The position numbers were made by a program, and so were the translations under genes. Under the pieces are notes generated by a model that was given only the letters and a program-made list of their open reading frames with translations, did no database searches and had not been told where the DNA came from. A stretch of DNA of 24,254 nucleotides from Flavobacteriaceae bacterium UBA5079 (GTDB lineage Bacteria > Bacteroidota > Bacteroidia > Flavobacteriales > Flavobacteriaceae): positions 51,304-75,557 of the forward strand of contig DIAL01000140.1 of assembly GCA_002414705.1 (NCBI GenBank), in the 5' to 3' direction. Below, piece by piece: positions 9,187 to 16,203 of this stretch; position 1 is the stretch's first letter; every line of letters begins with the position of its first letter.

Positions 9187-9213
9187 TTGATTAAAATTAA
9201 TCGTGTAATTTTG
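9187..9213 (+). promoter_or_regulatory. accD promoter with embedded palindromic operator candidate
   Basis: The -7 box TAATTTTG lies at 9206-9213, with TTG at 9187-9189 as a -33 candidate (spacer 16, somewhat short). The spacer holds the inverted repeat GATTAA-aa-TTAATC (9189-9202). Two further copies of TCGTTAATC occur in the leader, inside the 13-base direct repeats AAAATCGTTAATC at 9254-9266 and 9277-9289. The arrangement suggests repressor binding over the promoter. Confidence 0.45.
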
Positions 9214-9292
9214 CTTGACTAACTAACGCGAAACCTAACGGTTTTTAATACTGAAAATCGTTAATCGCATAACTTAAAAATCGTTAATCACT

Positions 9293-10150
9293 ATGTCTTG
9301 GTTTAAACGAAAAGAAAAAGGAATTCAAACTTCTACGGAAGAAAAGAAAGACACACCTAAAGGGTTGTGGTATAAATCGCCAACAGGTAAAATTGTTGAT
9401 GCTAAAGAATTAGAGCAAAATTTTTACGTGAGTCCAGAAGACGGTTATCATGTAAGAATTGGCAGTAAAGAATACTTTGAAATCTTATTTGACGATAACA
9501 AATTCAAAGAATTAGATGTTAAATTAGAATCTAAAGATCCCTTAAAATTTGAGGATACTAAAAAATATCCAGACCGCTTAAAAGCAGCTCAAGAAAAAAC
9601 AAAACTTCAAGATGCAGTTCGCACCGCAGTCGGAAAATCTAAAGGAAACGATTTAGTAGTAGCCTGCATGGATTTTACGTTTATTGGTGGTTCTATGGGA
9701 TCTGTAGTAGGTGAAAAAATAGCACGTGCTGGACAATATGCCTTAAAGAAAAAAATACCGTTCATGATTATCTCCAAATCTGGAGGAGCTCGAATGATGG
9801 AGGCTGCTTTATCTTTAATGCAACTAGCAAAAACGTCTGTTGTTTTAGCGCAACTAGCAGATGCTGGCATTCCGTATATCTCATTATGTACAGATCCAAC
9901 AACTGGTGGAACAACCGCGTCCTTTGCCATGTTGGGCGATATTAATATTGCGGAACCTGGTGCTTTAATTGGATTTGCTGGACCACGTGTAGTTCGTGAT
10001 ACCACAGGACAAGATTTACCCGAAGATTTCCAAACCTCGGAGTTTTTATTAGAACATGGTTTCTTGGATTTTATTACACACCGAAAACATTTGAAAGATA
10101 AAGTCAACTTATATATTGATTTAATTACAAATCAACCGTTAAGAGCTTAA
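9293..10150 (+). CDS. accD: Acetyl-CoA carboxylase carboxyltransferase subunit beta, lacking zinc ribbon
   Basis: This 285-residue protein is the beta subunit of acetyl-CoA carboxylase carboxyltransferase, which moves the carboxyl group from biotin to acetyl-CoA to make malonyl-CoA for fatty acid synthesis. The crotonase-fold core is intact: GGSMGSVVG (132-140), the oxyanion-hole segment SGGARMMEA (163-171), [16 protein letters not shown] (201-216) and GFAGPRV (227-233). The N-terminal segment aligns with the E. coli zinc ribbon, but all four cysteines are gone: KSPTGK (28-33) and VSPEDGYH (46-53) replace the CxxC pairs. The only cysteines are at 125 and 199. I recall the same loss in other flavobacterial AccD proteins. 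The gene has its own promoter and a leader of about 75 bases with direct repeats. AccA is not in the window. Confidence 0.95.
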   Translation: MSWFKRKEKGIQTSTEEKKDTPKGLWYKSPTGKIVDAKELEQNFYVSPEDGYHVRIGSKEYFEILFDDNKFKELDVKLESKDPLKFEDTKKYPDRLKAAQEKTKLQDAVRTAVGKSKGNDLVVACMDFTFIGGSMGSVVGEKIARAGQYALKKKIPFMIISKSGGARMMEAALSLMQLAKTSVVLAQLADAGIPYISLCTDPTTGGTTASFAMLGDINIAEPGALIGFAGPRVVRDTTGQDLPEDFQTSEFLLEHGFLDFITHRKHLKDKVNLYIDLITNQPLRA

Positions 10151-10232
10151 AAGCGCATTTTTAAAGAATCTATTTTATTTAAAACAGCGTTGTCTTTTTC
10201 AAACAAAAAATGGCTAAATAATTAAAATTTAC

Positions 10233-10240
10233 TATATTTG
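10233..10240 (+). promoter_or_regulatory. -7 element for rpsO
   Basis: TATATTTG is a perfect TAnnTTTG box, 54 bases before the rpsO ATG. The TTG at 10238 inside this box is in frame with rpsO but cannot be the start if the promoter is real. Confidence 0.6.
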
Positions 10241-10294
10241 CAGCTTGAAAGAAAATCTTTCATATACATAACAATCATTTACAATAATATTAGA

Positions 10295-10564
10295 ATGTAT
10301 TTATCAAAAGAAGAAAAGCAAGAGCTTTTCGCAAAACACGGTAGCGGAAAAAACGATACTGGAAGTGCAGAAGGACAAATAGCGTTATTTACACAACGTA
10401 TTAATCACTTAACAGAACACTTAAAAAACAATCGTAAAGATTACAATACAGAGCGTTCATTAGTTATGTTGGTAGGTAAGCGTCGTTCATTGCTTGATTA
10501 CTTAATTAAGAAAGACGTTTTAAGATATCGTGCTATTATTAAGGAATTAGGATTAAGAAAATAA
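10295..10564 (+). CDS. rpsO: 30S ribosomal protein uS15
   Basis: This 89-residue protein is the primary 16S rRNA-binding protein S15, which nucleates the 30S platform. The sequence MYLSKEEKQELFAKHG followed by GSAEGQIALFTQRINHLTEHLK and LVGKRRSLLDYL is unmistakable, and the length is the family standard (88-89). The ATG at 10295 was chosen. The frame stays open for 19 more codons, but that extension starts inside the promoter -7 box and does not resemble S15. The roughly 48-base leader may hold an autoregulatory structure, as in other bacteria, although I cannot point to one. A strong terminator follows at 10573. The rpsO-pnp order is the common bacterial arrangement, but here a terminator separates the two genes. 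Confidence 0.98.
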   Translation: MYLSKEEKQELFAKHGSGKNDTGSAEGQIALFTQRINHLTEHLKNNRKDYNTERSLVMLVGKRRSLLDYLIKKDVLRYRAIIKELGLRK

Positions 10565-10572
10565 TCACATTT

Positions 10573-10600
10573 AAGAGGCTTCGCGCCTCTTTTTTGTTTT
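10573..10600 (+). terminator. Rho-independent terminator after rpsO
   Basis: A 7-bp stem AAGAGGC/GCCTCTT (10573-10579 and 10585-10591) with loop TTCGC is followed by a T run, nine bases after the rpsO stop codon. Confidence 0.88.
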
Positions 10601-10649
10601 AAAAACAACTCAATCGCAAGAGTCAAAAATTCGTAAATAAGAAGCTAGA

Positions 10650-10668
10650 TCCCGAAATAAGTTCGGGA
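10650..10668. repeat. Short palindromic element in the rpsO-pnp gap
   Basis: TCCCGAA-ataag-TTCGGGA is a perfect 7-bp inverted repeat. It resembles small dispersed intergenic palindromes that I recall from flavobacterial genomes. It is not followed by a T run, so it is not a terminator. Only one copy is in this window. Confidence 0.45.
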
Positions 10669-10741
10669 CTAAAGGTTTTTCATTGGTCACACAACAACTA
10701 CAACAACACAACGACCATTGTTTAATTAGAATTAAAAATTT

Positions 10742-12997
10742 ATGATTCCAAAAGTATTTAGAGAGGTCATTGACCTTGGTGATGGTAGAGAAATTTCCAT
10801 CGAAACAGGAAAACTAGCAAAACAGGCACATGGTTCTGTTGTTGTTCAGTCTGGAAAATGTATGATGTTATGTACAGTTGTTTCCAATTACAAACAAAGT
10901 GATGTTGATTTTTTACCATTAACGGTAGACTACAGAGAAAAATTTGCTGCAGCTGGTCGTTATCCTGGTGGTTTCTTTAAACGAGAAGCAAGACCTAGTG
11001 ATGGTGAAGTATTAACCATGCGTTTAGTGGATCGTGTTTTACGTCCATTATTCCCAAAAGATTATCATGCTGAAACACAAGTAATGATTCAGTTAATGTC
11101 TCACGATGATGATGTTATGCCAGATGCTATGGCAGGTTTAGCCGCTTCTGCTGCTATTCAATTATCCGATTTCCCTTTTGAATGTCCAATCTCTGAAGCT
11201 AGAGTTGGCCGTATCAATGGCGAATTTGTTATTAACCCAACACGTGCACAATTATTAGAATCTGATATTGATATGATGATTGGTGCTTCTGCCGATTCTG
11301 TTATGATGGTAGAAGGTGAAATGGATGAAATTTCTGAAGAAGAAATGGCAGATGCTATTAAGTTTGCCCATGAAGCTATTAAAATTCAATGTGCTGCACA
11401 AGTTAAATTAGCAGAAGCGTTTGGAAAGAAAGCTGTTCGTGAATATGCTCCTGAAAGAACAGATGAGGATTTAGCACAGAAAATTCATGATATGGCGTAT
11501 GATAAAGTATATGCTATTGCAAAAGCTGGATCAGCAAAACATGAAAGAAGCGCTGCATTTTCTGAAATAAAAGAAGATATTAAAGCCTCTTTTTCTGAAG
11601 AAGAACAAGCAGATTTTGGCGACTTAATTTCAAAATATTACAATAAAGCTGAAAAATCGGCAATTCGCGATTTAACCTTAAATGAAGGTTTACGTTTAGA
11701 TGGAAGAAAAACAGACGAAATTAGACCAATTTGGTGTGAAATAGATTATTTACCATCTACTCACGGTTCGGCTATTTTTACACGTGGAGAAACACAAGCT
11801 TTAGCTACTGTAACATTAGGAACCTCAAGAGATTCTAATCAAATAGATATGCCATCTTTTGAAGGTGAAGAGCGTTTCTATTTACATTATAACTTTCCAC
11901 CATTTTCAACAGGTGAAGCGCGTCCAATTCGTGGAACGTCTCGTCGTGAAGTTGGTCATGGAAATTTAGCACAACGTGCTTTAAAAGGGATGATTCCAGA
12001 CGAGTGTCCTTACACAGTGCGTGTGGTATCTGAAGTTTTAGAGTCTAACGGATCGTCTTCTATGGCAACTGTTTGTTCTGGAACAATGGCATTAATGGAT
12101 GCAGGTGTTCAGTTAAAGAAACCGGTTTCTGGTATTGCTATGGGATTAATTTCTGATGCAGGAACAGGAAAATATGCTGTATTGTCTGATATTTTAGGTG
12201 ATGAAGATCATTTAGGAGATATGGACTTTAAAGTAACAGGTACTGCAGACGGTATTACTGCATGCCAAATGGATATTAAAGTAAAAGGTTTATCGTACGA
12301 AATTTTAGTAAATGCACTAAAACAAGCACGTAATGGCCGTTTACATATCCTTGAAAAGTTAGTTGAAACGATTGCTACACCAGCTGCTGATGTGAAATCG
12401 CATGCACCTAAAATGGTAACGCGTAGAGTTCCTAATGAGTTTATTGGTGCCTTAATTGGTCCTGGAGGAAAAGTAATTCAGGAAATGCAAAAAGAAACCA
12501 AAACAACTATTGTTATTAACGAAGATCCTGTTACAGAAGAAGGTATTGTTGAAATATTAGGTGTTGGTAATGAAGGTATTGATGCTGTTATGGCAAAAAT
12601 TGATGCTATTTTATTCAAACCAACCGTTGGTAGTATATATGAAGTAAAAGTTATCAAGATGTTAGATTTTGGTGCTGTTGTAGAATATATGGATGCGCCA
12701 GGAAACGAAGTACTTTTACACGTAAGTGAATTAGCATGGGAACGCACAGAAAACGTGTCAGATGTGGTAAAGATGGGTGATGTTTTTGATGTGAAGTATT
12801 TTGGTGTAGACCCAAGAACGCGCAAAGAAAAAGTATCACGTAAAGCTATTTTACCAAAACCAGAAGGTTTTGTAGAAAGACCACCAAGAGACGATAAACG
12901 TTCTGGTGGACGTGATAACAGAGGTTCTCGTGACAACAACAGAGGTCGTGATAACCGTCGTGACGACAGAAAACCAAGAGAAGACAAACAAGACTAA
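10742..12997 (+). CDS. pnp: Polyribonucleotide nucleotidyltransferase (PNPase)
   Basis: This 751-residue enzyme is the 3'-5' phosphorolytic exoribonuclease of mRNA turnover, acting as a trimer. The domain order is complete: a first RNase PH domain (about 10-145) with [19 protein letters not shown]; an alpha-helical linker; a second, catalytic RNase PH domain (about 325-545) with [14 protein letters not shown] and [10 protein letters not shown]; a KH domain (about 560-620) with the GxxG loop IGPGGK; and an S1 domain (about 629-705). A tail of some 40 residues follows, rich in Arg, Asp and Gly ([16 protein letters not shown]), probably disordered and RNA-binding. The ATG at 10742 fits the conserved N-terminus. 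The leader has an unusual A/C-only stretch. A terminator follows directly. Confidence 0.97.
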   Translation: MIPKVFREVIDLGDGREISIETGKLAKQAHGSVVVQSGKCMMLCTVVSNYKQSDVDFLPLTVDYREKFAAAGRYPGGFFKREARPSDGEVLTMRLVDRVLRPLFPKDYHAETQVMIQLMSHDDDVMPDAMAGLAASAAIQLSDFPFECPISEARVGRINGEFVINPTRAQLLESDIDMMIGASADSVMMVEGEMDEISEEEMADAIKFAHEAIKIQCAAQVKLAEAFGKKAVREYAPERTDEDLAQKIHDMAYDKVYAIAKAGSAKHERSAAFSEIKEDIKASFSEEEQADFGDLISKYYNKAEKSAIRDLTLNEGLRLDGRKTDEIRPIWCEIDYLPSTHGSAIFTRGETQALATVTLGTSRDSNQIDMPSFEGEERFYLHYNFPPFSTGEARPIRGTSRREVGHGNLAQRALKGMIPDECPYTVRVVSEVLESNGSSSMATVCSGTMALMDAGVQLKKPVSGIAMGLISDAGTGKYAVLSDILGDEDHLGDMDFKVTGTADGITACQMDIKVKGLSYEILVNALKQARNGRLHILEKLVETIATPAADVKSHAPKMVTRRVPNEFIGALIGPGGKVIQEMQKETKTTIVINEDPVTEEGIVEILGVGNEGIDAVMAKIDAILFKPTVGSIYEVKVIKMLDFGAVVEYMDAPGNEVLLHVSELAWERTENVSDVVKMGDVFDVKYFGVDPRTRKEKVSRKAILPKPEGFVERPPRDDKRSGGRDNRGSRDNNRGRDNRRDDRKPREDKQD

Positions 12998-13021
12998 AAC
13001 CTTGTTTTATAATCTATAACC

Positions 13022-13055
13022 AAAAGCCTATTCATCCATTTGAATAGGCTTTTTT
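13022..13055 (+). terminator. Rho-independent terminator after pnp
   Basis: A perfect 13-bp stem AAAAGCCTATTCA/TGAATAGGCTTTT (13022-13034 and 13041-13053) with a six-base loop and a short T run lies 24 bases after the pnp stop codon. It marks the end of the conserved block before the accessory insert. Confidence 0.9.
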
Positions 13056-13133
13056 ATGCGTCCAAAATAGCACAAATTAAACACAATTCAGATAGCATTC
13101 TGCAGCAAAAAAATTATATTTACAGGATAACTG

Positions 13134-13211
13134 GAACGCAAAACGTGCTATATATTGATTTATTTATGGGATATGAATCATTAAGTTTACTATATATGGA
13201 GTTGTGCGTAA
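13134..13211. repeat. Cassette-boundary element A (two right-end motifs)
   Basis: An imperfect hairpin of about 75 bases has outer arms ACGCAAAAC (13136-13144) and GTTGTGCGT (13201-13209), matching at 8 of 9 pairs. Inner TATATA tracts and a TGATT/AATCA stem (13156-13160, 13176-13180) lie inside. It contains AACGTGCTATA (13142-13152), close to the right end AACACGCTATA of element C (15102-15112), and GAGTTGTGCGTAAG (13199-13212), which I read as a second right end. It lies about 50 bases before the first cassette gene. Confidence 0.45.
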
Positions 13212-13260
13212 GCTGAAAAAATCCGTAACACAAATAAAAATCCAACTTCAAATAAAAATA

Positions 13261-14502
13261 ATGAATAAGACATTACTATCACTTTTAGGAATTTTACTAA
13301 TCATATCCTGCAAACAAAAACAAAATTCGGTAAAGGAAATTGCAGACAATCAACCGATAAAGGACAGCCTAACTTTAGAAATCAAAACGTTAAACAAAAA
13401 CTATTTTAATGGATTAGGAGTTGCAATAGTTGATTCCACAGGTGTGTTATACGAAAATGGAATTGGATTTGCTGACGTAAAATCAAGTAAACCTTATACT
13501 GTAAATACAATTCAACCCATAGCTTCAGTCTCTAAAATATTTATAGGAATTGCGCTATTGAAGGCACAAGAAATGGGTCTTTTAAATTTGGATGACCCAA
13601 TAAATAAACATCTTCCATTTAAAGTTTTGAACCCTAACTTCAAGAATGAACCAATAACTATCAGACAGCTATCCACTCATACTTCAACAATAATTGACAC
13701 AGAAAATTATATGGGCAGAGCTTATGTATTAAAAGATAAACTAGATAGTACATCTATAAAAATTAAAAATATCCCTCAAAGTTTTAACCCAAATGACGAT
13801 AAAATTCCATTGTCAGAATTTTTAGAAAATTATTTATCTGAAAATGGAAAATGGTATGAAAAAGATGCATTTACCAAAAACAAACCGGGAGAATTATTTG
13901 AATACACAAATGTAGGTGCATCTTTAGCCGCATTTATTATTGAAATTGTTTCCCATCAATCATATGCTGAATTTACAAATGAGTATATTCTTAAACCTTT
14001 AAAAATGGATAATTCAGGTTGGAGTTATGATGCTGTAAATTTTGATAAAGTTTCTATGCTTTATTCAAGTCCAAAAATGGAAGTTCCCTACTATTCACTA
14101 ATTACATATCCTGATGGTGGGTTTTTAACCAGCGTCAATGATTTAGCAAAATATTTAAACGAAATAATGAAAGGTTATTTAGGAAATGGAACGCTACTAT
14201 CAAAAGAAGGCTATGAAGAACTTTTCACAAAACAACTAAACGCAGAAAATTTTACTGAAAGAGATGTAAACCATCCATATAAAGACGAATATAATATTGG
14301 AATATTCATCGGCTTTTCAGGAACAGGCAATATTGGACACACAGGTGGCGACCCAGGTGCATCATCTTTAATGTTTTTTAATCCAAAAGATAAAACAGGC
14401 GGAATTCTACTAGTAAATACGAATATTGAAAATCAAGAAGGAATTAACGCTTACTATGGTATTTTCAATAAATTAGAAGAATTTGGAACAAAATTAAGAT
14501 AA
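13261..14502 (+). CDS. Lipoprotein serine hydrolase, class C beta-lactamase fold
   Basis: This 413-residue predicted lipoprotein belongs to the serine beta-lactamase/penicillin-binding-protein-like family (Pfam Beta-lactamase, COG1680 type). The signal MNKTLLSLLGILLIISC ends in a lipobox with Cys17. The catalytic triad motifs are in order: SVSK (Ser89, Lys92), YTN (Tyr215-Asn217), and HTG (360-362) in place of KTG. HTG is common in esterase- or peptidase-like members, so this is not necessarily a resistance enzyme; the substrate may be a D-amino peptide or an ester. The ATG at 13261 was chosen because the upstream 19 in-frame codons do not form a signal. The stop codon overlaps the first bases of repeat element B, as expected for a gene in a cassette. 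The gene lies in the insert between pnp and rpoD and has no operon partner with a related role. Confidence 0.88.
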   Translation: MNKTLLSLLGILLIISCKQKQNSVKEIADNQPIKDSLTLEIKTLNKNYFNGLGVAIVDSTGVLYENGIGFADVKSSKPYTVNTIQPIASVSKIFIGIALLKAQEMGLLNLDDPINKHLPFKVLNPNFKNEPITIRQLSTHTSTIIDTENYMGRAYVLKDKLDSTSIKIKNIPQSFNPNDDKIPLSEFLENYLSENGKWYEKDAFTKNKPGELFEYTNVGASLAAFIIEIVSHQSYAEFTNEYILKPLKMDNSGWSYDAVNFDKVSMLYSSPKMEVPYYSLITYPDGGFLTSVNDLAKYLNEIMKGYLGNGTLLSKEGYEELFTKQLNAENFTERDVNHPYKDEYNIGIFIGFSGTGNIGHTGGDPGASSLMFFNPKDKTGGILLVNTNIENQEGINAYYGIFNKLEEFGTKLR

Positions 14503-14528
14503 AGCCAGCGTACAACAATGTATAAAAA
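14501..14528 (+). repeat. Cassette-boundary element B (left end only)
   Basis: The 24 bases from 14501 (AAAGCCAGCGTACAACAATG then TATA) match the left end of element C at 21 of 24 positions. The preceding gene's stop codon overlaps its first two bases. No right-end partner follows before the next gene starts at 14535, so this copy looks truncated by deletion. Confidence 0.6.
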
Positions 14529-14534
14529 GCTCAA

Positions 14535-14969
14535 ATGACAGAAAAAATCGAAGATACTATTTTAGGATTTTACGCGAGTTTCAACGTTGGAGAAACGGAT
14601 TCTGAATTAATCAGGTCATACCTATGGAGCGAAAATGGATTAAAAAATAAACTCAACTTCCTGAAATGGCAAGATTTCGGTACTGACTTAAAACTAATTC
14701 TGTTTGAATTTTATGTAAGACCAATTCCCGACGAACTTAAAAGCATAAAACCAATTGGAAATTATCGCAGAAAAGAACAATCTGTCGGAATACCAATAAT
14801 ATTAGATGACGAAAACTTTTTCGGACTCAAGGAAAACGAAAGACAATTGTTCTTTAAGAATACGATTTTAGAAAAACTCGAATCATTAACAGAAAAAATA
14901 AAACGGAATAAATTAGATACTAATATTTCCGAATTAAAGAGTCAAGTGGAAAAAACGTTGAACAAATAA
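14535..14969 (+). CDS. Hypothetical cassette-borne protein
   Basis: This 144-residue protein is probably soluble: it has no signal peptide and no membrane segment. I do not recognise the family. Visible features are an N-terminal region with aromatic residues (ILGFYASFNVGETDSELIRSY), a central segment GNYRRKEQSVGIPIILDDENFF, and a charged helical C-terminus (about 95-144, LEKLESLTEKIKRNKLDT) that could form a coiled coil. It is bounded by element B (its ATG lies 10 bases after the left-end match) and by element C, which begins one base after the stop codon. That placement is typical of a single-gene cassette. Small soluble orphans in such positions are often immunity, antitoxin or stress proteins, but nothing here demonstrates that. 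Confidence 0.7.
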   Translation: MTEKIEDTILGFYASFNVGETDSELIRSYLWSENGLKNKLNFLKWQDFGTDLKLILFEFYVRPIPDELKSIKPIGNYRRKEQSVGIPIILDDENFFGLKENERQLFFKNTILEKLESLTEKIKRNKLDTNISELKSQVEKTLNK

Positions 14970-15114
14970 AAAGCCAGTGTGCAACATTGTATATAAAAAA
15001 TTGCTATTTTATGCTTAACCAGTTTTAGTAGCTTTGTTTGCTAGCTTCTGATTTTCCTTCGGAAAATCCTCGCACACAAACACGCAACGAAATTATACAC
15101 GAACACGCTATACC
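14970..15114. repeat. Cassette-boundary element C (complete palindromic element)
   Basis: This element of about 145 bases has a left end AAAGCCAGTGTGCAACATTG then TATA (14970-14993) and a right end CACGCAA-n5-TTATACACGAACACGCTATACC (15081-15114). The two are roughly complementary (GTGCAACATTGTATA against the reverse complement GCGTGTTCGTGTATA). The centre is a perfect 8-bp hairpin GATTTTCC-ttc-GGAAAATC (15050-15068), flanked by GCTTTGTTTGCTAGC and the partly complementary CGCACACAAACACGC. It lies directly after the stop codon of the gene at 14535 and ends 14 bases before the stop of the minus-strand regulator gene. The layout recalls an integron attC site without canonical core sites. Confidence 0.6.
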
Positions 15115-15128
15115 TAATTAAAAAAGAG

Positions 15129-15587
15129 TCACTTCTTTTTTAATCTCTTACTAATCATTTTTCTTTTCCATTTTTCTCCAAATAAATCAAATATGTTAAG
15201 AGAATAAATTCCCAATACAATTCCCCATGAAAGAAATACCCATAAAAAAACGTTCCAAAAAGACGAATCATTTACAGCAAGAATAAACGGTAACAACAAA
15301 CTCAATATAGCAACTGCAGTAAGTTTATAAAGTCCTTTAATATTTTGAATATATTCTTCTTCTTTTATTATTTGTTCCAAATCTTGTTTCTTATCTGAAT
15401 CTTCGATATTTGTTTCAAAAACTGCTGCCAAAGATTTCAATGATTCTAAACCCGCATTTTCTCCTTTCTCAATTCTCTGAATAGTTCTTATACTTAATCC
15501 ACTCATATCTGCTAACTGTTCTTGTGACCAGTGACGCTCTAATCTCATTTTTTTAATATCTCTCAAATTAATTGTATCGGAATTCAT
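15129..15587 (-). CDS. XRE-family regulator with two C-terminal membrane helices
   Basis: This 152-residue protein has an N-terminal XRE/Cro-type helix-turn-helix (about 8-60; RLERHWSQEQLADMSGLS then IRTIQRIEKGENAG) and a short acidic linker. Two hydrophobic helices follow (about 86-105 and 109-130), and a Lys/Arg-rich tail (KRKMISKRLKKK) that should stay cytoplasmic. It is thus a membrane-anchored DNA-binding regulator whose DNA site and signal are unknown. The ATG at 15587 is preceded on the minus strand by a perfect -7 box at 15619-15626, so the gene has its own promoter. It is the only gene of the insert on the minus strand and lies between the right ends of elements C and D. No partner gene is next to it, so its target may be its own promoter or may lie elsewhere. 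Confidence 0.85.
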   Translation of the reverse strand: MNSDTINLRDIKKMRLERHWSQEQLADMSGLSIRTIQRIEKGENAGLESLKSLAAVFETNIEDSDKKQDLEQIIKEEEYIQNIKGLYKLTAVAILSLLLPFILAVNDSSFWNVFLWVFLSWGIVLGIYSLNIFDLFGEKWKRKMISKRLKKK

Positions 15588-15618
15588 TGTTGTTTACCTT
15601 ATAATATTTTTGTTGAGG

Positions 15619-15626
15619 CAAAGATA
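15619..15626 (-). promoter_or_regulatory. -7 element for the membrane-anchored XRE regulator
   Basis: On the minus strand this reads TATCTTTG (TAnnTTTG consensus), 31 bases before the ATG at 15587. No clear -33 element is seen. Confidence 0.55.
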
Positions 15627-15686
15627 AGTATTAACCTTACTTTGTAGACGAAATCATTGTGACATGAATATGACATAACTCTGACA

Positions 15687-15750
15687 CTAGCTATTCTGGA
15701 TAAATAACTAGGCACGAGCACGCAATTTTCTTATACAAAACCAGTGCTAA
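15687..15750 (+). repeat. Cassette-boundary element D (hairpin plus right end)
   Basis: A 9-bp hairpin with one mismatch, CTAGCTATT/AATAACTAG (15687-15695 and 15703-15711), is followed by CACGCAA-n5-TTATACA...CAGTGCTA (15719-15749). The second part is a direct repeat of the right end of element C, while the hairpin sequence differs. The order hairpin then right end is the same as in C. The left end is missing. Confidence 0.5.
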
Positions 15751-15801
15751 CATTCTGAAGAACATTACGTACGGAAAAATATTTTCCTAAATCAAACACT
15801 T

Positions 15802-16203
15802 TTGGCTGAAAAACTAAGTATATTAGTTGGTGAGTTAAATGAATTCCGAGTTTTTGATTATACAACCGATTTTGATAAAATCAAATACAATCTAAAACTT
15901 ATGGAAGGGAATTTTAATCAAAATTTAGACATTGGATTAAACTTTTCAGAAATGGGAATAGCCGAAGTGATTGATTTAGGAAAATATATAGCTATCGTAG
16001 AAATTAACAAAGATAAGAAATTAGCAGTAATGTGGTTTTTTGATGTGTTATTCAACTTTAAAAGGGATGTTTATTCTAAACGTATTAAATCACAGTTTAA
16101 TAAAATCATAACAGAAAAATTTATTGATTATTACAATTTAATACAGTTAGGGCTATCCCCTTTTAAGAAGTCAGTTGAGTTATCAGTCCCCATGGAATCA
16201 TAA
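15802..16203 (+). CDS. Hypothetical protein, possibly 5'-truncated
   Basis: This reading frame of 133 codons starts at a TTG (15802) about 50 bases after element D. I do not recognise the family. The product is probably soluble, with beta-strand-like segments (IAEVIDLGKYIAIVEI, KLAVMWFFDVLFNFK) and no signal peptide. The frame is well kept and the composition looks coding, so the gene seems real. The TTG start and the abrupt beginning (MAEKLSILVGELNEFRVFDY) leave open that the true N-terminus was lost when the cassette boundary formed. No repeat end was found after its stop codon. Function is unknown. Confidence 0.55.
   Translation: MAEKLSILVGELNEFRVFDYTTDFDKIKYNLKLMEGNFNQNLDIGLNFSEMGIAEVIDLGKYIAIVEINKDKKLAVMWFFDVLFNFKRDVYSKRIKSQFNKIITEKFIDYYNLIQLGLSPFKKSVELSVPMES

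Noticed and set aside
9607..10107. Minus-strand open frame of 166 codons opposite accD
   Set aside because: It lies fully antisense to a well-conserved gene and its translation is Cys/Ser/Pro-rich without any domain pattern: a shadow frame.
12478..12987. Minus-strand open frame of 169 codons opposite the 3' part of pnp
   Set aside because: The Ser/Arg/Leu-rich translation arises from the complement of the Arg/Asp repeat tail of PNPase; no independent coding signal.
13261..14502. Reading the beta-lactamase-fold gene as an antibiotic-resistance gene
   Set aside because: It has HTG rather than KTG and fits the broad esterase/peptidase-like family; no sequence feature shows beta-lactam hydrolysis.
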